A program made the position numbers and the translations under genes. The notes under the pieces were generated by a model. The model had not been told where the DNA came from. It searched no databases and was given only the letters and a program-made list of their open reading frames with translations. This document shows, in pieces, positions 5,208 through 7,776 of a stretch of 7,776 bases of DNA. The first letter of the stretch is position 1, and the number at the start of each line of letters is the position of its first letter. The DNA comes from Cyanobacteria bacterium UBA1186 (GTDB lineage Bacteria > Cyanobacteriota > Vampirovibrionia > Gastranaerophilales > Gastranaerophilaceae). Where the stretch lies: contig DBYM01000066.1 in the NCBI GenBank assembly GCA_002309875.1, forward strand, positions 1-7,776. Direction: 5' to 3'.

Positions 5208-6068
5208 ATGTTAAAAAAGAATGTAATTTTTACACTTTTATGTCTGATTTTTGCCATGACTTCGTTAAATATTTGTCATGCCTTTGAATTAGATGAAACC
5301 GTAGATGATGAAATAAGAAAAAATTACAACCCTGCAAAACTTACAAACGATGTCGGGATAAAACACGTTGATAAGGACGAAGAAAGCCTGCCCGAATTAC
5401 CCAATATTGTAAAATACGGCAAATCAACCAAAAAACCTGATTCCGTCGGCTCGACTACTGTTTCAGCCCCCAAAACTACTGTATATCAGAAGGGTAATAT
5501 TAAAGTCCGCAAAGGAACAAAATTTGAGGTTTCAAATTCTTCCGCTTTATCAGATTGGCAGGGAAAAGGCGCAAAAATTAAATTCACTTCAACTCAGGCA
5601 AAAACAACAAGCAAATACTCTATCCCGCAGGGAACAGTTTTTTACGGCGTAATCATTGAAACACATCAGCCTCAAATCTCATGCAACGGTGGTCTTGTGG
5701 TAGTCAGAATAAGTTCAATGACCTACAAAGGGCAAACCGTTCCGATAAAAGGGTATATAACTATTGCCAACAGTAAAAAAATATTCCTGAATAACATAAA
5801 AGGAAAGCGTACATATCTGAAAACAGTATATAAAAAAGGAGGCTGGGGACGTTCAATGTTCAGCAAAATGCTTTCTCTGACGATTGACCTTGGAGGCTCA
5901 GGCTCTACAATACTGCTCTCCCCGTTTCCATTTGCTTACGGAACAATTTGTTTAGGTGCTAACACGCTGATTTCACCAATTACGGCCTTTTTCTCCAAAG
6001 GCGGACACGTTTCAATTCCTGCAGGGAGCAAATTCAGGATTAAACTGCTGGAAGATATCTACATCTGA
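5208..6068 (+). CDS. Unknown exported protein, 286 residues, with three [I/V]-x-x-G-[T/S]-x-F repeats
   Basis: No characterised family is recognised. A classical signal peptide covers residues 1-25: MLKKN, a hydrophobic core (VIFTLLCLIFAMTSL) and a likely type I cleavage after CHA, so the mature protein begins FELDE. Residues 26-92 are polar, rich in Lys, Ser and Thr, and probably disordered. Three similar strand-like units follow: IKVRKGTKFEV (98-108), YSIPQGTVFYGVI (137-149) and VSIPAGSKFRIKL (268-280). Between the last two are beta-type segments (162-186) and a Gly-rich hydrophobic stretch (about 222-262). The IPxGT units and beta pattern recall VirB10/TrbI-like C-terminal domains, but only loosely. 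The ATG at 5208 is preferred to an in-frame TTG at 5169 because it has AGAGAG upstream, follows a strong promoter, and directly starts the signal peptide. It ends 5 bases from a convergent gene. Confidence 0.85.
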   Translation: MLKKNVIFTLLCLIFAMTSLNICHAFELDETVDDEIRKNYNPAKLTNDVGIKHVDKDEESLPELPNIVKYGKSTKKPDSVGSTTVSAPKTTVYQKGNIKVRKGTKFEVSNSSALSDWQGKGAKIKFTSTQAKTTSKYSIPQGTVFYGVIIETHQPQISCNGGLVVVRISSMTYKGQTVPIKGYITIANSKKIFLNNIKGKRTYLKTVYKKGGWGRSMFSKMLSLTIDLGGSGSTILLSPFPFAYGTICLGANTLISPITAFFSKGGHVSIPAGSKFRIKLLEDIYI

Positions 6069-6073
6069 GATTT

Positions 6074-7585
6074 CTAAAACAAATTAACGACGTTATGCTG
6101 TTCGAATTTAGGACACGTATTCCAAATTAAAGTAGGAATTATGTCTCCCGGAGTTCTTCCCGGCAAGTTGCAGTTACATACACCCTTTACCATATTTGTT
6201 GAGCCGTCAACAACAGGCTGGAAGTATTTACAACATTGACAGACCTTAATAGACATACCGTAATCAGACATCTTGGCGGTCAGTTCCTTAACCGCATCTA
6301 TCATTCTAAGATGATTATTCTTAGTTGTATATTTCTTTCCGTTAGGGCTAATAAATGTAACACGTGCAAGTCCGTCGTCCGATATCAATTCCAGGTTTGC
6401 GTGTATATCTCTTCTTCCGTCCGTAACAATTACAGGTGTTGACATCTTTTCAACAACGTGTTCTCTCGTTGTTTTATTAATCATGTTTCTGATTCCGCGG
6501 TATGGCGGAATATTGTAAAGCATTCTTGCAGCAGAAAGCAAAGGATATGAGAACAAATAGATGTACTCCTTCGGCTCAAAGTGCATCTTGAGCATACTTA
6601 TGCAAACAACAATAAGAAACAGGGCAAAAGTAAACATAACCGTTGAATAACTTACTGAAGACGGGAAATTATGTGCGTGAATCAGCGGCCACAGATAGCA
6701 TAAAATACACGTCCAGAAATTCGGTGCAATTAGAGAGAACAGAAACTCTCTTGACCTGTTAGTCTGCGGTTTAAACAGATTGTTCCAAAATATACTCAGC
6801 CTCTTGGAAAGTGACGGAATTCTGTAATCAAATTTTTCAATTGATTTATAAACTTTTAAATCATCAATAACCGCAACATTAACACCCTCTTTTGCAAGCA
6901 TAACTGAATACTCGACCTCGGAAATGATATTTCTGAAATCAAATACCGCAATCTTATTCAAAAGCGATTTTCTTATTACAAAAGAATCGGAGTTTAATAT
7001 ATTCGTTAATCCCAACTGAGTTCTTGAGATGTACATAAATCTGTGAATGTACCTTGCATATATGGCCTTAACATTCTCCCAGAAGGACAATTCTTTTTCC
7101 TGAGGCAAATAAACTACCGAAGGGTTGAAAACATCGTATCTCGTCAAATAAAAATTCACGTTTGCCAGAAAATCAGAATTTACATAGTTATTTGCATCTA
7201 AAAATACATATGCGTCCAAATCCTGAACTTCGTGGAGTTTCTCGGCGATTATTGAATATGCCTGACTCTTTCCTATTGGCTCTATATTGTTTACCGTTAT
7301 TACGTTAACCTTCAGTTCTGTCTGGAGAGTAACCTCTGAAATATTTTCACACTTATCAAGAATTACGTATATAGTAAAATTCTGTTTGGGATAAATCTGC
7401 GTTTTGAGTTGTTTTATAAGATTTTCTAACGTATCGGTATTTCCCGATGCATAGACAACAACGCACAAATTGGAATCCTTAGGCGTGTATTTATCTCTAA
7501 CCTTGCGGTGCGGGTAGCAGCAGGCTAACGTCAGAATCAAAAAATACACTGAAAATATGGTTACATAAATATACAATAACGCCAT
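6074..7585 (-). CDS. Membrane family-2 glycosyltransferase-like protein with C-terminal Cys cluster
   Basis: This 503-residue protein has a membrane helix at 2-23, a cytoplasmic GT-A domain at about 38-270, two more helices at about 282-303 and 313-332, an amphipathic or membrane segment at 340-358, and a soluble C-terminal region. GT2 features: VVVYASGNTDTLENLIKQL at 42-60, Asp77 in VILDKCEN, FLDANNYVNSDFL at 128-140 where family members usually have DAD, NSDSFVIRKSLL at 198-209, SEVEYSVMLAKEG at 222-234 in place of the usual TED motif, and KRLSIFW at 261-267 where processive enzymes have QxxRW. It would transfer an unknown sugar for envelope polysaccharide or lipid. The tail (380-503) has a beta/helix segment and Cys449, 451, 452, 470, 472 and 491, arranged like a metal-binding module. 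A GGAG site lies 10 bases before the ATG. Confidence 0.85.
   Translation of the reverse strand: MALLYIYVTIFSVYFLILTLACCYPHRKVRDKYTPKDSNLCVVVYASGNTDTLENLIKQLKTQIYPKQNFTIYVILDKCENISEVTLQTELKVNVITVNNIEPIGKSQAYSIIAEKLHEVQDLDAYVFLDANNYVNSDFLANVNFYLTRYDVFNPSVVYLPQEKELSFWENVKAIYARYIHRFMYISRTQLGLTNILNSDSFVIRKSLLNKIAVFDFRNIISEVEYSVMLAKEGVNVAVIDDLKVYKSIEKFDYRIPSLSKRLSIFWNNLFKPQTNRSREFLFSLIAPNFWTCILCYLWPLIHAHNFPSSVSYSTVMFTFALFLIVVCISMLKMHFEPKEYIYLFSYPLLSAARMLYNIPPYRGIRNMINKTTREHVVEKMSTPVIVTDGRRDIHANLELISDDGLARVTFISPNGKKYTTKNNHLRMIDAVKELTAKMSDYGMSIKVCQCCKYFQPVVDGSTNMVKGVCNCNLPGRTPGDIIPTLIWNTCPKFEQHNVVNLF
6113..6241 (-). other. Cysteine cluster module within the glycosyltransferase-like gene
   Basis: These codons encode residues 449-491 with the pattern C-x-C-C-x17-C-x-C-x18-C. 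Together with the preceding segment (about 380-448, including RMIDAVKEL), it forms a region with no counterpart in ordinary GT2 enzymes. Zinc or another metal is the natural inference; no metal-binding family is recognised. Confidence 0.55.
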
Positions 7586-7639
7586 TCTCGTAAGTCTCCA
7601 ACAACAAGTTTACCCCAAACATGAATAAAAACAAAATGC

Positions 7640-7668
7640 TTGATTTTAAAAAATGTCTATGATAAATT
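7640..7668 (+). promoter_or_regulatory. Candidate promoter of the tRNA gene
   Basis: TTGATT (7640-7645) and TAAATT (7663-7668) are 17 bases apart, each 4 of 6 to consensus, placing the transcription start near 7675, about 18 bases before the tRNA. The region from 7586 to 7692 also has to hold the promoter of the divergent glycosyltransferase gene, for which I find only a weak match (TTGTTT, 16 bases, TAAACT on the minus strand). Confidence 0.4.
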
Positions 7669-7692
7669 AGGACTTGCCGAATAAATTAACAT

Positions 7693-7766
<74 letters not shown>

Positions 7767-7776
7767 GATAAAAAAG

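Noticed and set aside
6085..6095. TAACGACGTTA inverted repeat as a terminator between the convergent genes
   Set aside because: The stem is only 5 bp around a 1-base centre, which cannot fold as a hairpin, and no T-run follows on either strand; it also lies inside coding sequence.
6236..6442. Plus-strand open frame opposite the Cys cluster region
   Set aside because: It is antisense to the glycosyltransferase-like gene, with no ribosome site or protein similarity; its cysteines are a by-product of the opposite strand.

Overview
The window looks like chromosomal DNA of a low-to-moderate GC, anaerobic gut-type bacterium that uses the standard code (TGA is a real stop for birA and the secreted protein). 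My best guess is Gastranaerophilales (Vampirovibrionia, non-photosynthetic relatives of Cyanobacteria) or a similar lineage. This rests on a biotin-dependent Na+-pump operon and on two unknown membrane proteins with a short N-terminal '[V/P][S/A]FG[K/R]' element after an Asn/Gln-rich stretch, a style I recall from that group. It is inference; no 16S or marker gene is present.

Layout. (1) 1-2998, minus strand: a four-gene operon read birA - oadG - oadA - oadB, with oadB running off the left edge. It encodes a sodium-translocating oxaloacetate (or related 2-oxo acid) decarboxylase. OadA carries carboxyltransferase and biotin-carrier domains in one chain, OadG is the small membrane subunit, OadB is the membrane decarboxylase/Na+ pump, and BirA attaches the biotin to OadA. 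Coupling is tight: ATGA overlap between birA and oadG, and an oadB ribosome site overlapping the oadA stop codon. A good promoter lies directly at the birA start and predicts a leaderless mRNA. An intrinsic terminator for the preceding gene pair abuts that promoter. (2) 3086-5085, minus strand: two genes joined by a TAATG stop/start, encoding unknown membrane proteins of 452 and 213 residues. (3) 5086-5207: a divergent control region with a strong plus-strand promoter and a perfect 14-bp palindrome across its -35 and spacer. (4) 5208-6068, plus strand: an exported protein of 286 residues with three '[I/V]-x-x-G-[T/S]-x-F' repeats and no recognised function. (5) 6074-7585, minus strand: a membrane family-2 glycosyltransferase-like protein with weakened catalytic motifs and a C-terminal cysteine cluster, converging on the previous gene with a 5-bp gap. 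(6) 7693-7766, plus strand: tRNA-Ile(GAT), without an encoded CCA.

The only part with a clear pathway is the decarboxylase operon, which holds the enzyme, its pump subunits and the ligase that activates it. The middle genes all appear to act at the envelope, but nothing shows that they form one system. The points most worth following up are the membrane-protein pair, the triple-motif exported protein under a candidate operator, the glycosyltransferase fused to a Cys cluster, and the 18-bp tandem repeat inside birA. I see no phage, IS element, CRISPR array or defence system. No gene-free stretch exceeds about 125 bases.
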